Shown: positions 48,201 through 58,500 of the stretch, in pieces
Layout of the letters: the number at the start of each line of letters is the position of its first letter
Position numbering within the stretch: position 1 is the first letter of the stretch
Source: Chrysophaeum taylorii
Taxonomy: Eukaryota; Sar; Pelagophyceae; Pelagomonadales; Pelagomonadaceae
Assembly: GCA_029834535.1 (NCBI GenBank)
Contig: JAQMWT010000177.1
Location: 75,001-138,366, forward strand
DNA: 63,366 nt
Reading direction: 5' to 3'
Program-made: the position numbers and the translations under genes
Notes under the pieces: model-generated
The model's input: the letters and a program-made list of their open reading frames with translations, nothing else
Told to the model about the DNA's origin: nothing
The model's database searches: none

Positions 48201-48859
48201 CCAATCACCTGGAGAGGTCCGTCTGGTACGTCGTGGACTGTCGGGAAAGCGGCGTCGCGAGTATCGATCGCCGCCGGAAAATCGTGAGTCGGGGGGGCTG
48301 GCGACACCGCGTCGCGCGTCGAGAAGACAGCCCGCAGCTTGCACGAAGGACCGATGGAAATACCATCGAGCGCGTGGAAATCGATGCTCCCGCCAAATGA
48401 ACGTTTCACCATGGACGGCAGGTCGACGCGCCAGCTCAACCACCCGCCACGAACGTCGTCAAAAACTCCTGCGAGGGGGACTTGCGCGTGCAATGGAGTG
48501 CTCGTCATCGACGCGAATGCTGTCGACAGAAGCATTCGCCGTCTGTTTCCGCTTGCGTCTGACACGAGGAGTTCAACGGAGAAGGCACAATGACCTCCCC
48601 CAGGAAGAAAAAGCTGGAATACGATCCACTTGTGCACGAGTCCAAGGGCACCCGTGCGCGCATGCGTGCTTTCCCCAAGAGACAGCCGCGTTCCCGCGCC
48701 ACCTTCGATGACCCATGTGTATCCCTTCGTCGCGGTGTCGAAGGCGCGGCGAACGCCGCCCGTTGCCTTTAATCGATACCGCTTCGCAGGATCCTTGCCA
48801 CCGGCGTCGAACACCAAGCACGACTGGCCCCCTTGATAGTAGAAACGTGAAGAAGCCAT
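45272..48859 (-). CDS. CFAP20-domain protein (CFAP20DC-like) with internal repeats, two exons
   Basis: Exon 1 is 48859-47328 and exon 2 is 47267-45272, giving 1175 residues. The 60-nt intron has a GTGAGT donor and a T-rich acceptor ending GCGCACAG, and joins the frames exactly (TC|G). Residues 6-190 are a CFAP20/DUF667 domain: YYQGGQSCLVFDAGGKDPAKR, WVIEGGAGTRL, LGLVHKWIVFQLFLP, LDGISIGPSCKLR. The rest is Ser/Thr-rich and disordered. It holds about five repeats of SLDFQRxxQEIVxAE in exon 1 and three of WIAxSLxSLPAALES in exon 2. CFAP20-domain proteins act in cilia and, for some, in the nucleus. Codon use looks less GC-biased than neighbours. Confidence 0.8.
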
Positions 48860-49106
48860 CTCGTGGGTGTGGCACGCGTAACGACTAGTACCGGTACTGA
48901 GTACCACCCCCCGCGTGTTGTTGGATTCGGGGCCAAGGTGTGTTGCTCGAAATCAGGATCATTGGAGCCCGCCATAGACCCATCCGATGCCGCCCGCATG
49001 GGGGGAACCCCGTTAGTCGAGGCTGCGCATCCCTGAAGAAACCTTGCAGGTGGTATGCATTTGCACGCCCGTGGGTTCCAACTTGTACACCAGCATCCTT
49101 TACTTA

Positions 49107-50643
49107 TCATCTTAGACTATGGTGCCTGTGACGAAACGGACGTTGGATAGAAGTGCGGGGGAGTTTCTTCGGGCTCATGTCAGCGACGTCTGCTTCGACC
49201 GATGCCGCCGGACGCCGGTAAAGTGGGGCCATGATCGACCGCTCGCTGTTGGATCGTTGCCTTTGCAAGTGGGAGTTGCGCAAGTTTGTGGGCTCGTCGA
49301 CGATCTGCTTGTGCGGGTTGTTGTGCATCTTGCTGGTGGTGGCTGCTATCCTTTGGGCAACAGTGACGTCGAGGGGAGCCGTTGTCACAGCATTAATGAG
49401 GCCTGTGCGGGCAGCCACGGACCGGAAATGAAAGTAGTAGAGCGCGTACTCGCTCGCGCGGACGGTCGGGTTGAAATTGAAGGCCGCGAGCAGCGCGAGT
49501 TCGAGTTGATTAATCCGTTGTATTTTGAAGTCGGGACATACGTAACACCAATCGGCGTTGACGGGCGACTCGTCGTCGCAGACTTTGGAAGCTAAGATCA
49601 TCGTGCTGAAGACGATTGATCTCCAATTGCGCGGCGTGAACGAGAGCGCTCCATCGTGTGCCCTGAGGAGGCGTTCGATGTAGATGAACGCAGTGACAAT
49701 GCACTCGACGTGCATCTCTCCACGAGAGTAGACCATGCGCATGAATTCGATGAGCTCCGAAATGGTTGGTATCGGCGCGTCGTCGTCGTCGTCGTCGTCG
49801 ACATCGTCGTTGGCGTCGTTGAAGACAGTAAGCGAACCTTTGATATTGCATCTGGAGAACGTGCTGCTGTTGTCCGCCGCGTGAGTGGTGGTCATGAAAG
49901 CGAGGAGCACGGTACACACGCATTGAATTGTGGCCTTGACGTCTGGTTCGTTAAGCATCGAGTCGACGTAAATGCTGCCGGTCGAATTGAGGCGCGTGAA
50001 CGAGGGTCTCTCCTCCTCGTGGTCGTCGCCAAAGTCCTTGTCTACCAAGGTTATCAACTGCGGGAAGCACTTGTTGTTGCTGTCCATGATGAGTCCCTGC
50101 GATCTGGCGCGTCTCGTCTCGTATGGAGCTTTTCGCTGTCTCTTGAACGCCTCGTCGTTGAACGACTCGTCGATCGAGCGAGCGCCGCATCCATCCATCG
50201 AGTCCGTGCGCTTTCGCGTGTGGGACGCCGAGATGTCGATGTCGACAGCCAAGAGGCCGTTGGCGAGGTTGCGGTGAATGTTTCTCTCCATTTGCCCAAA
50301 GTCAAAGGTCACTTCCTCGGAGAAGCGCGGCTCCGCGTCGATGCTCGATTGCCTCGACGATTGACCCGAGAACGCGTGGCACGTTCGATCCTCCGGAGGA
50401 GAGAAAGAGTAGGCAGCAGCAGCAGGGAAGACCTGTCGGTTGTTTGGCGGCGGCTTCTTGTCGAGTCGATGGGCTGCGTCGAACACGACGTGAGTGGCGC
50501 GACTATCTATTTGTGAACAACAACAACAACAACAACAACAAGGCTCATCACTCGCCTTCGATTGGGCTCACGCTGCTGCTGGAGTGCGTCGAGCCCCCCG
50601 CAAAGAGACTCCGCGAGAAGAACCGAAGAATACCGGCGCCCAT
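49107..50643 (-). CDS. CCNY: Cyclin Y-like cyclin, two exons
   Basis: Exon 1 is 50643-50552 and exon 2 is 50502-49107, 495 residues in total. The 49-nt intron (GTGATG...TAGATAG) contains a GTT repeat and is the only join found that supplies an ATG in frame. The N-terminus MGAGILRFFSRSLF has Gly2 for myristoylation, as in cyclin Y, which sits at the plasma membrane and activates CDK14/16. The cyclin box (about residues 275-385) shows MVYSRGEMHVECIVTAFIYI, ERLL, FTPRNWRSIVFSTMILASK and LALLAAFNFNPTV. STGSIYVDSMLNEPDVKATI matches the region before the box in cyclin Y. Assigned on motif order; PHO80-like cyclins are the alternative. Confidence 0.75.
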
Positions 50644-50775
50644 TTTGACGTCGAGTCGTCGTTGCTTCAGCGCCAATGGGGCAATAGGAAACTGTGCGGG
50701 CAGGAAAAGTTTATATTAGGGTCGTCTGCTGCTGACTCCTCGTTTCTAGAACTACAAGAGATACTTCGCCGTTGG

Positions 50776-51676
50776 ATGATGACGTCACCCGAAGGGCGTC
50801 GTCAGAGCTGGCACCTCGCCGCTCCTCCGGGGGCGCTCGCACGCGACGGTCGAGTCCACGCGACGATCGAGGATCGGCACGTCACGTGCGTCTCGACCCA
50901 GCTGCGCGCCAGCCAGGAAGCCCCAGGTTGATTCGGCGGGGCAGAAACGTGTTTGCGTTGGACTCGATTTGCTACCATGCCGGAGGGCCACTCGGGGCGG
51001 GTCAGTGGTTTACCGGCTGCGCCCATCTGCGGCGCAGGGAATATTGAAGATATTGTCGTCGACGGCGAGAGCATTCCCTGCGTGCGGCGTCTCTTGGAGA
51101 CGGACGACGTGTCTTAGAAAAGAAAAAAATAATGGAATGTCGCTTACGCAGGTCCGCTGCCCCTGGCATCACTACCTCATCTCGTTGATCGACGGGGAAA
51201 AATGGTATAGCGCCCTCGAGCGCGACGATTCTGGTTCGTGGCGTGCTGTTTGTGGCCCAGCGTGCGCGATTGTCGTCGCGTCTAACAGGCGCGCTGGTTC
51301 CAGCGGGGTGCGTGCGAGAGAGGCTTGTCGCTTTGAAAAAACATTTCTGCTGTGGAAGACGTGTGTTCGTTCGCGTATCAGGTGGCGATCGTCCGAAGAG
51401 CGGCTCCAACGGGTACTAACTGCGCGGCGGGGGCATAATAACCGCGCGCAGGTCCACGACGTCGAGGAACGGCCCGACGGCATCTACGTGCGGCTCCGCC
51501 TGGAGGGCGAGATTCGGTCCGACAACTACGCCTTCCGCTCGGATTGCGCCGCGGGACTCTCCCGGCGGCGGAGAGCTGGAGGGAATGACGCGGGGGCCGA
51601 CGGACGTCGCGGGAGAGCTGGTGGAAACGACGCGGGGGCCGACGGACGTCGCGGTTTTTTTTTTCGGCGAAGCTAA
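50776..51676 (+). CDS. Rieske [2Fe-2S] domain protein in five exons
   Basis: Exons 50776-50885, 50945-51000, 51038-51081, 51152-51412 and 51452-51676; introns of 59, 37, 70 and 39 nt, all GT-AG. The join gives WHLAAPPGALARDGRVHATI, FALDSICYHAGGPLGAG with cluster motif Cys-x-His, IEDIVVDGESIPCVRCPWHHYLIS with motif Cys-x2-His, then VHDVEERPDGIYVRL. These are the two cluster-binding boxes of a soluble Rieske ferredoxin (RFESD-like). About 231 residues, or 183 if an in-frame 144-nt segment (51238-51381) is also an intron, which gives a smoother SGSWRSSEERLQR. An electron-transfer role is likely; the partner is unknown. The gene is divergent from cyclin Y with 132 bp between starts. Confidence 0.75.
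51571..51654 (+). repeat. 42-bp tandem duplication inside the Rieske gene
   Basis: Two units (51571-51612 and 51613-51654) with few differences encode RAGGNDAGADGRRG twice at the protein's C-terminus. The frame is kept and followed by a short Phe run. Confidence 0.85.
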
Positions 51677-52313
51677 AATATTGGAGCGCTCAAAGGAGGA
51701 GAATATAGCCGAATGAAGAACCAGCTAAGCGCGCTGAGAAATTATTAAGGGGGCGCGTTGCGTGGGCACCAGATGGTTTGTTTTCGCGCGTGCAAACGAC
51801 GCGCCTCGAGCCGCTCTACGCGCAGCGTAGGTCCAATAAATCGGCGTTGTGTGTGTGCGTTTCTCGCGTGCATGCCCCGTCGGGCGTTATTTAACAATGG
51901 GCTTAATGCATTGAATACTCTAGGACATATATAAACCAACGAGACTTCTAAGGACGAAGAGAGACTCCCGAACAGGCGTCTGTGAGGCCGGCCCCGTGCT
52001 ACCACCACCACACTGGCGGCAGCAGCACCAGAGGGGACCTGGGACCTTGTTTTGCTGAGGCCTGTCTACTCGACATCTCGCGCCGCCGCCCAAGGTCGTT
52101 CGTTCCTCGTCGCCAAACAAGTTGTAGGAACGGAAAAATACGTTGGGTCAGAACATCATCAAGGCACGTTCTTTTGCACGCACGCGTCCCCAGATGGCCC
52201 CTATTGAAGTTCACATGCTCACGTGGCACTCCCTGGGAGTTTCGTCCGCGCCAGTCATCATTTTTGAGCCTTGGTCATCTTTTTGAATCGCCACGCGAAG
52301 CGCGCCAGGCACG
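51677..52313. other. Intergenic region upstream of the ChaN gene
   Basis: 637 bp with short competing frames only. It contains a TATATAAA (51928-51935), which could serve the ChaN-like gene starting at 52314 with a 5' leader of about 350 nt. No gene seen. Confidence 0.5.
51928..51935 (+). promoter_or_regulatory. Possible TATA box
   Basis: TATATAAA about 380 bp before the next plus-strand start codon. Context only. Confidence 0.25.
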
Positions 52314-53489
52314 ATGCAGATGCACGCGTTTTTCGTGTGGGTCGCGACGAGTGTCGACGCGCTCCAGCAGCAGTCGTGTGGTGCCGGGCGGCGAGAGTTC
52401 ATCGTCGGCGCGGGCGCGGTCGTCGCTGCGCCGACCCCCCCCGGGCACGCGTACGGCGGCGAGAATGGCGCATTAGACGCTGCCGTCGAACTGGGCGCGC
52501 TCGGGGGCACGAGGCCGTACGTCGTCCACGACGGGCGCGAGCTCCAGTCGGTGAACCCCCGCGACGCCGTTGCCATGCTGATCTCGGCCGACACGATCTG
52601 GCTGGGCGAACATCACGAAGCTCAAAACGACCGCGAGATGCAGGCGGGCATCATCGCGGCCATCGCGGTCGCCAAGGCCAGGCGGAATCAGCGGCCCTGC
52701 GTGGGGGTCGGGTTGGAGGCGGTGCGCGCCGAGTTCCAACCGGCGCTCGACGCGTACGTCGCGGGAGAGTTTGGAAAGAACGTCGACGCTCTGCGCGTCG
52801 CGGCGAGGTGGGACGAACACTGGCCCTTTCCCATTAGCTCGTACGCGAGCGTGCTGGATATGTGCCGCGAGCTGGGCTTGCCTCTGGTTGCCCTCGGCGC
52901 GTCCTCGGACGAGCTCGCCGCCGTCGAAAAGGACGGACTCTCCGCCCTCGACGTCGCCGGCTGGGAACGTCTGAGTCTGCCCGAAGGCGCCGCGAGCTTC
53001 GCTTCCTTTTCCTCGACACGGGCATTCAATCGCTACGCCCACGACGTCCTCTCGCCCTCCATGATGGAAGACCCTGCCTTCGCAAACCAGTTTTGCTCGC
53101 GCATCGTGTGGGACGAGTCGATGGCCGCTCGCGCGGCGGAGTGGATAGAAGCCCACCACCGATCCGACCCCACGCTCGTTGTCCTCGCCGGCGCCGAGCA
53201 CGTCACCTTTGGCTGTGGCGCGCCCGCGCGCTGCGCGCGCCGCCTCGACCGCACCGGCGACCGCTTCGCGGCTAAATCAGTTTTGTTGAACCCCCGACCC
53301 GACGACTTCGTCATCCCCCCGGCGGGCGCCAACGGGCCCCTCACCCTCGGCCTCAAGTTTGCCGCCGACGACGACCAACCTAACACCGAGGAGGCTTTTA
53401 ACATGGCGCAGGTCGACTCCCGGGGCTCGACAAATCTTCCGCTCTCCGACCTCGTCTGGTTCTCTCCGTGGACGCCCGACTGCGTCTAG
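52314..53489 (+). CDS. ChaN/Tiki-superfamily protein with thylakoid-lumen type signal
   Basis: 391 residues from ATG 52314. Residues 25-48 hold RREFIVGAGAVVAAPTPPGHA, a twin-arginine plus hydrophobic core plus Ala-x-Ala cleavage site typical of Tat-routed lumen proteins. The first 25 residues act as the outer targeting part. The core follows the ChaN/haem-uptake pattern: TIWLGEHHEAQNDREMQAG, then VGLEAVRAEFQPALDAYVAG, HWPFPISSYASVLDMCRELG and LVVLAGAEHVTFGCG. Bacterial ChaN binds heme, and Tiki relatives are metal-dependent proteases. The conserved Glu/His residues are present, so heme binding or proteolysis in the lumen is possible. The C-terminal 90 residues look substrate- or partner-specific. 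Confidence 0.8.
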   Translation: MQMHAFFVWVATSVDALQQQSCGAGRREFIVGAGAVVAAPTPPGHAYGGENGALDAAVELGALGGTRPYVVHDGRELQSVNPRDAVAMLISADTIWLGEHHEAQNDREMQAGIIAAIAVAKARRNQRPCVGVGLEAVRAEFQPALDAYVAGEFGKNVDALRVAARWDEHWPFPISSYASVLDMCRELGLPLVALGASSDELAAVEKDGLSALDVAGWERLSLPEGAASFASFSSTRAFNRYAHDVLSPSMMEDPAFANQFCSRIVWDESMAARAAEWIEAHHRSDPTLVVLAGAEHVTFGCGAPARCARRLDRTGDRFAAKSVLLNPRPDDFVIPPAGANGPLTLGLKFAADDDQPNTEEAFNMAQVDSRGSTNLPLSDLVWFSPWTPDCV

Positions 53490-53880
53490 CGTCTCTCTCC
53501 ACGCGGGCGGTCGGTCGGTCGGTCGCTCGGTCGGTGGCCTATTTCTTGTACATGTCTGCCGTGTTCCGCCGTCTTTCATGTTGTGTGAATGTCCGTGTCT
53601 CTACTAGCCCCTGCTTATATCGCCCTTGTCCTGCTCGCTGATCTCATGTCTATACACGTCTACTACATGCTCATTTTCCCTCGTCGTTGCCATTGCCATT
53701 ATATATCACCGTCGTCGTCGTCGTCGTCATCGTCGAATACTCTGCGTCGTTATGCTGCTATCACCCGCCCCGTATGTTCAACCACCCACCCGATACATCA
53801 TGTTTCTTCTTTCTACTAAGTCGACGTATTATTATTATTATTCATATTAAACACCTGTCCAAACGAATGTAGACAAACAA
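53490..53880. other. Intergenic spacer
   Basis: 391 bp with a TCGG run (53508-53536), a GTC run (53709-53730) and an ATT run (53828-53845). Lower GC, no gene seen; it carries both 3' ends of convergent genes. Confidence 0.7.
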
Positions 53881-54798
53881 TCAGGCCGCCCCGTCCTCGG
53901 CGGCGGCGGCGACGACGACAGTCGCGTCGTCATCCTCCTCGTCGTCTTCTTTGAGCGCCGGTGGAGGTATAGTCGGGGGGGCGCCGCCGAGGGAGTTGGC
54001 GCGGACTTCCTTCTCGATGCGCACGAGCTCGGTCATCGCCGAGGTCCAAAGGTCGCGGTCGAGTCGAGTTTCGAAACACAAATCGAGGGACCGGTCGAGC
54101 GTCACGAGGGAGAGGTAGCAGTCGGCATCGCGTCGGTTCGCGGTACGTTTGAGGACGTCGGTCTCGACGCCCGGGACGACCCTGTCGACCGAGGCGAGTT
54201 CGATCCCTTGCATGCCGTGCTTGCCCTTCCAGGTCAAGTACATGTAGAGATACAAGTCGCCTTGGACGAGGGACAGCTGAAATCGTTTCTTCTGAGGCTT
54301 GCCCGCGCGAAACGGGTGCTTCAGAACAGTCACGCCGCCGGTGGTGAAGCGCTCAAAAAGGGCGTACGCTTCTTCCGAGAGCGTCGCGCGAATCGTGTAC
54401 ATCGTCGCCGCCATGGCCGTGTAGATCGCGTTTGGTGAACTCAGGACGTCTCCGGGGCTCGTCGTAGAATTGTCGTCGCGGCAAATCGGGTGTGCGTCGT
54501 AGGCGGGCAACACGGCTTCCTTGTACCAAAAACTCCCGCGCAGTCGGTAGAGTTCGCCCGCAAATGTCGCGTGGTACCACGCTTGGAGGTCGCGCGCGGC
54601 GTTGGCCTGAGCATGCAACGTCCATTGCGAAGCATCAGCCTTCATGCGCGCAGCGTTCAAGTCTCGCACAAAAGTTACCCAACATTCCCAGCCCCACTCA
54701 AGCCCTTGGATCCGACGAAGATCGCGCCATCTCAAAACCCGCCGCTCCCCGGCCTCAAACCTGAGCCTTGATTGCAGCCGCGAGATCTCCACCTCCAT
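53881..54798 (-). CDS. PH-like domain protein, unknown function
   Basis: 305 residues from ATG 54798, which starts MEVEISRLQSRLRFEAGERR. The frame is open further upstream, but that part overlaps the divergent gene and is Ala-rich noise. The N-terminal half is helical and Trp-rich (WRDLRRIQGLEWGWECWVTF; AWYHATFAGELYRLRGSFW). Residues about 160-275 look like a PH-like barrel of the plant/alga phosphoinositide-signalling type: LFERFTTGGVTVLKHPFRAG, KKRFQLSLVQGDLYLYMYLT, DCYLSLVTLDRSLDLCFE, and a closing helix DRDLWTSAMTELVRI. Acidic disordered tail. Membrane or lipid binding is the most likely role. Confidence 0.6.
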   Translation of the reverse strand: MEVEISRLQSRLRFEAGERRVLRWRDLRRIQGLEWGWECWVTFVRDLNAARMKADASQWTLHAQANAARDLQAWYHATFAGELYRLRGSFWYKEAVLPAYDAHPICRDDNSTTSPGDVLSSPNAIYTAMAATMYTIRATLSEEAYALFERFTTGGVTVLKHPFRAGKPQKKRFQLSLVQGDLYLYMYLTWKGKHGMQGIELASVDRVVPGVETDVLKRTANRRDADCYLSLVTLDRSLDLCFETRLDRDLWTSAMTELVRIEKEVRANSLGGAPPTIPPPALKEDDEEDDDATVVVAAAAEDGAA

Positions 54799-54899
54799 TC
54801 CCAACGGGGGTCGTCGCTTCGCTTCTCGGAGGGTTTGACGGAGGATTATTATTAGGGTAAGCAAGCAACAAAGACTCTTTTCAAGTTTGTACGAGTCGA

Positions 54900-55250
54900 A
54901 TGATGAGAAAAATCGCTGCTGCCTCCACGACGCTCCGCGGCGCATCTCTGCCTCCGGCAACCTCGATCCTCCTGACGCGCTCCGTCTCTTCACGGCGCGA
55001 ACGCGCGCGCGAAGCGCGGCGAGCCCGAGCTCATCCTCCTCCGCCGGTCCAACAACCAGTCCAGCACCATCCGCACGCCGTCCAGCAGCACAGTCCGCCC
55101 CCGCCGCCGACGACGTACGCCCCTCAGCAGCAGCAGCCGCCGCCCCGGCCAACATTTCTCCAAAACATGGTCACCTACGCCTCGCTCGGCATCGGCGTCT
55201 CCGTGGGCATGACGGCGGTCGGCGTCTTCTTTAAGCTCCTCGGCTTCTGA
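54900..55250 (+). CDS. Small predicted mitochondrial membrane protein
   Basis: 116 residues with ATGs at 54900 and 54903. The N-terminus (MRKIAAASTTLRGASLPPAT) is basic and hydroxylated, as in a mitochondrial presequence. A Pro/Gln-rich linker follows. The C-terminus TFLQNMVTYASLGIGVSVGM and TAVGVFFKLLGF is one transmembrane helix. No named family recognised. The coding sequence starts 101 bp from the divergent PH-like gene. Confidence 0.5.
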   Translation: MMRKIAAASTTLRGASLPPATSILLTRSVSSRRERAREARRARAHPPPPVQQPVQHHPHAVQQHSPPPPPTTYAPQQQQPPPRPTFLQNMVTYASLGIGVSVGMTAVGVFFKLLGF

Positions 55251-55518
55251 CGCGACCCTTGCGGCGGTGGAAGAAGAATTCCTCGCGCGCTTAATTTTAA
55301 TTTAATAATATGGGAGGGGCCGCGCGTGGGCTTGTTGTGTGCGTCCTCGCTCGCGTGGTGTCCCCTTCCTCACGCTTCTTCTTCTTCTTCAACTTTGAAG
55401 CAAGTAATAAATAAATAAACCCCGGTGGTGCAAAAAAAAAAAAACCCTAGTTTCGGAGTGACGTAATTCGAACCCGAGGTACCCTCTGTGTGACGAAGGT
55501 CGTGCGAACCCGATATAG

Positions 55519-58500
55519 ATGATGGTGTCCAAGAAGAAGAAGCAAGCGCTCCGCGAGGAGTCAAGATTCAGTCCGACGTACCTCCAATGCTTCGACTTGA
55601 GCTACCGCGTCCGCGTTGGTGCCGAGCGCGTGCTGCGCGACATTAACGTTACCTTCGAGCCAGACAAGGCCACGGCCGTGGTGGGACCCTCCTCGAGCAA
55701 CGCCTCTCTGTTCCTCCATGTCGTGTTGGGTCGGTGCTCGGGGCTGCGGACCGGGGACGTTTTGGTGAATGGGGCCGCGCGGTCGGTGGTCGAGTTGGGT
55801 AAGTTGGTGGCGCTGATGCCGCGCGACGCGACGCTGTTCTCGGAGCTCACGGTCAAGCAGTCGATCTATTACGCCGCCATGCTCCGCAGCCCCTCGACAT
55901 TCAACAAGCTTGCCAGGTTCGCACGAGCCGACGTCGTGATCGAAAGATTCGGGCTCGCGAGAGTCCAGCATCAGCGGATCGGCGACGATAAGAATCCCGG
56001 CTTGTCGACGGGACAGCGCAAGCGAGTGCTGGCCTCGATCGAGTGTTTGTCTTTGCGACCTATTTTTTTCGCGAGCGAACCCACGGACGGCCTGGACTCG
56101 GCGGGCGCCAAAGCCGTGGTTGACGCCTGCGTTGTTGCGAGCACGATGCAGGGCCAGACCGTGGTCGTGACGCTGCAGCAACCATCTTCGGCGCTCCTCG
56201 GCGCCTTCCACCGCGTGCTGCTGTTGGCCCCGGGCGGCGCGGTCGTTTTTCACGGCCCCCCCGATACCCTTTGGGGCTATTTGAGCCAATGGACCACCCC
56301 ATCCTCCTCCTTGTCGAGCAACGTCGCCGACTTTGCGCTCGAGGTGTTATGGAAGGAGGAGCCCGGGTCGTCTTGGGAGGAGCGCTGGCTCGCGTCGGAC
56401 GAGCGCGCCAAGGCACTCTGCCGCCAGGAACGCGTCATCGCGACGCTCATGGACGAGGATGCCAAGCCACGCAAAAAAGGAATGATCGCCACCACCATCA
56501 CCACCGAAAACAAGGTCTTCAAGCCGCTTAGCGGATGGGCTCGATATCGCATGTTGCTCCTGCGGAGCACGCACGTCTGGATCGCCAACAACTCGCTCGG
56601 GCTGCTCTCGTACAAGGTATTTGTTGCCGCCTCGCTCCTCACCAGCCTCGGTGTGATCGCCGTCTCCCGAAGTCCGTCGCGATTTAAGGACGTAGCGCGC
56701 TTCTACGCGATCGTCACGTTCTACGTCGCGATCACGCCCGCGACGCTCGCGACACCGAGCGAGCTCAAAGTCGTCAAGGCAGAGTTGGGTGGCGGCGCGT
56801 ACTCGTTCAAGCCCTACTGGTTGGCAAAAGTAACGCTTCTCCTGCTCCATGCGGTGCTCCTCGCACTCCTCTCGATGGGCATGTTCTACGTGGTATTCGG
56901 CAAAAACGTCACCTCGGTCCGCTCGCTCGAGGGTTTCGCGGCGTTAGTTCTCCACTTTGCGACGTCGACGATGATGGGCACGTGCATCGGGGCTGTCGTC
57001 CCGATCGCCGTCGGAATGCAGCTCGTCGCGTTTTTGGTTGTTGTGGGGCTTATCACTACCACAGGAAGGCCGCCCCGCGCCTCGTTCGAGTCGAGAACCC
57101 AGCAGTATCCCGACGTGGCGTCGTCGTGGGTGCTCGAGGTGATCGAGGACATCAGGCGTCGTCGCGGGCGTGACGCACTCGCGGCGGCGTGGTTGTCGTC
57201 GACGGACAACAGCGAACGAAATGGCAACGACGACTCCTTCTTCTTCGGGCTTTCGTTTGCGCTGCAAGTCGCGCAACTGGTTGGCTTGTGCGCGTTTAGC
57301 TACTTTGCGACCGCGCACTTCGTGAGCGCGTACGAATCGCCCCTTGTCGACAGCGGCACGAGTGGGTTGACGACGTGCGCGGCCGTTCGAGCCGCGATCA
57401 CGACCGCGACGACGACGACGACGACGACGAAGGCATTGGCGTCAAGGCTTAACACGAACACTCGTGATGATTCCCCGTCTCCCGACGACGACGACGACGT
57501 GGAAGCGGGCGTCGCGTCGACTTCCCCACTCCACCACCCCCAAAAGGTGGGCACACACTACGGCGCTGAGAAACGAAGCGATCTCGTGGAAATCACCACG
57601 CACGATCTGAGTTTCTGGCACGCGTCGACGGCGTCCGAACCGGGCAACGCAGCGCTGCGGTCGCTCAGCGTCACCTTCAACGTCGCGACGACGAACGTGC
57701 TCGTCGGACCTTCGGGATCGGGGGCCACGACCCTATTGAGCGTGCTGGGCGGCTCGGCGGCGGGTACTCTCCAGGGGAGCGTGCGAGTCAACGGCACGCC
57801 GGTCGACCAGAGGCGGCTGCGGCTCGTGGCCTCGTTCACGCCCCAAGACGCGCGCCTCGTCTCGGACCTCACCGTCCACGAACTGCTGTCGTATCGCGCG
57901 TGGTTGCAATGCCCTCGCCATTGGTCGCCGGCGCAGCGCGCGGCGCGCGTCGTGGAGGTGATGGAGATGCTTCCCGGCGTCGACGAGGTTGGAACGTGTC
58001 GCGTCGGATCGCTCGATCACGCGACGATCGCGCCGAGCCTCCGGAGGCTCGTGTCGCTCGGCATGGACATGTTCGCCGACCGTCCCGTCGTGCTCGTCGA
58101 TAGCCCGACGCTCGGGTTGGACGCCGGCGAGGCCCTCGCCGTCCTCGAGGTGATCGTTGCGTCGTCGCGCGCCGAGCGCCGAACGCTCGTCTGCAGTCTG
58201 TGCCAACCGTCGGGGGCGATGATGCGGCGCTTCGACCGCCTCGTCGCGATGGCGCGCGGGCGCGTCGCCTACAGCGGAAGCCCGGATCTCCTGCCCGCGT
58301 TCTTCGAGCGCTGCGGCACGCCCTTCCCCCTCAAAGAAGACACGGGCGCCGGCGCGGTCGACTACGCGACGCATATTCTCGACGCGACCGACTACTCGTC
58401 CGACATGTGGGCGAACAAGTGGGAATTGTTCTTGCGGATCGACTCCCACACCTCCAAGCAGCAACTTCCATCAACGAACCTCTGTGCGCTCGAAGAGGCC

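Noticed and set aside
54799..55155. N-terminal extension of the PH-like gene
   Set aside because: Ala/Gly-rich, starts without ATG and lies over the divergent small gene; ATG 54798 is a better start.
55440..55500. Possible tRNA (TTCGAACCC-like segment)
   Set aside because: A T-arm-like string is present but no acceptor stem, anticodon arm or D-arm could be paired around it.
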